Positions 5,289 to 5,494 of a DNA stretch of 5,494 nucleotides are shown piece after piece. The stretch spans positions 1 to 5,494 of the forward strand of contig JBDTRY010000253.1 in the NCBI GenBank assembly GCA_039931435.1, in the 5' to 3' direction. Both the position numbers and the translations under genes were made by a program. Under the pieces are notes generated by a model. The model worked only from the letters and a program-made list of their open reading frames with translations, searched no databases and was not told the origin of the DNA. This stretch comes from JBDTRY01 sp039931435. Its GTDB lineage: Bacteria; Acidobacteriota; Thermoanaerobaculia; Gp7-AA8. Position 1 is the first letter of the stretch. The number at the start of each line of letters is the position of its first letter.

Positions 5289-5415
5289 ACCGGTCGGAGC
5301 GAGGCCTTCCAGGCGTCTGGACGGGCGGCGTCCCGCGCCGCCCACCCCCTGGGACGGGGCGGCTGGAAGCCGCCGGGCCAGACGGCAAGATGCCGTCGCT
5401 CCGATGCGCGGGTGT
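5289..5415. repeat. Multi-hairpin repeat element, copy 2 (~127 bp), tandem duplicate
   Basis: Nearly identical to copy 1, offset by 130 bases in direct orientation with a 2-base spacer. Differences are one substitution (A at 5245, G at 5375) and one missing G in the last hairpin loop (around 5389), which shortens that loop from 4 to 3 bases while both stem arms are kept. Confidence 0.9.
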
Positions 5416-5435
5416 AACCCTCGCGCCAGCGATGC

Positions 5436-5494
5436 TTAATTGATGATCTCGCCGTACGGTTTGAGCTGATCGCTTACCGCTTTCAGGTCTCCGG
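5436..5494 (-). CDS. C-terminal end of a gene entering from the right edge, possibly an M16 peptidase
   Basis: The minus strand reads GDLKAVSDQLKPYGEIIN followed by TAA at 5438-5436, open to the right edge. The pattern GDxKAVxxQLKxYGxI resembles the extreme C-terminus of M16 (pitrilysin-like) zinc peptidases, where a strand ending in GD is followed by a short helix and a final G-x-I/V strand. Only 18 residues are visible, so the family call is tentative. The frame is clean and ends just before the repeat region, which favours a real gene end. Confidence 0.4.
   Translation of the reverse strand, partial: GDLKAVSDQLKPYGEIIN

Larger units (their letters stand above)
5126..5435. other. Gene-free repeat region between the kinase remnant and the next gene
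   Basis: This stretch is made up almost wholly of two tandem copies of a hairpin-rich element (5159-5286 and 5289-5415). Before them lies GGGG-ttg-CCCC (5144-5154), and on the minus strand a weak promoter-like pair, TTCACG and TACGAT 16 bases apart, at about 5130-5157. Open frames here in several phases are products of the GC-rich palindromes and are not genes. Confidence 0.75.

Noticed and set aside
5159..5415. Possible CRISPR-like array from the direct repeats
   Set aside because: Only two units of about 128 bp with a 2-base spacer; no short repeats with unique spacers and no cas genes nearby.
5122..5417. Several small frames within the duplicated element, some coding similar peptides such as GGAGRRPSRRLEGLAP
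   Set aside because: They exist on both strands and arise from GC-rich palindromes repeated in tandem; no ribosome sites or conserved domains are seen.

Overview
This 5.5-kb window is GC-rich bacterial chromosome from a Gram-negative-type organism. Supporting signs are Sec signal peptides and a YihG-type inner-membrane acyltransferase. The DUF255 protein, the Arg/Gly/Tyr-rich secreted protein with an OB-like tail and the many REP-like palindromes would fit Acidobacteriota or a related soil or sediment lineage. That placement is an impression only; no rRNA or other phylogenetic marker is present.

Layout. (1) Bases 1-289, minus strand: the first 96 codons of an exported DUF255 thioredoxin-like protein (YyaL/SPATA20 family), running off the left edge. 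(2) 290-481: a divergent intergenic region ending in a strong GGAGG ribosome site. (3) 482-1465, plus strand: a secreted low-complexity protein (327 aa) with three perfect 18-bp repeats and an OB-fold-like C-terminus, followed by a hairpin terminator at about 1471-1507. (4) 4245-1570, minus strand: a compact three-gene operon in the order PlsC/YihG-like acyltransferase, class I SAM methyltransferase, ATP-grasp-fold protein. The first junction is 10 bp and the second is an ATGA overlap. (5) 4246-5435: a decayed region with remnants of a NarL/DegS-type two-component pair. The sensor kinase keeps only its ATPase domain, and the response regulator keeps only about 15-20 N-terminal residues. The remnants are bracketed by palindromic repeats: GCCCGCGTAGCGGGC-type hairpins on one side and a tandemly duplicated ~128-bp multi-hairpin element on the other. 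(6) 5436-5494, minus strand: the last 18 codons of another gene, possibly an M16 peptidase.

Functionally, the three-gene operon is the part most likely to act as a unit. It combines an acyl transfer step at the membrane, a methyl transfer step and an ATP-dependent ligation step, so a small modification pathway for a lipid, peptide or secondary metabolite is conceivable; the substrate cannot be read from the sequence. The right-hand quarter is best understood as a two-component locus broken down by repeat-mediated rearrangement. I see no CRISPR array, transposase, tRNA or rRNA.
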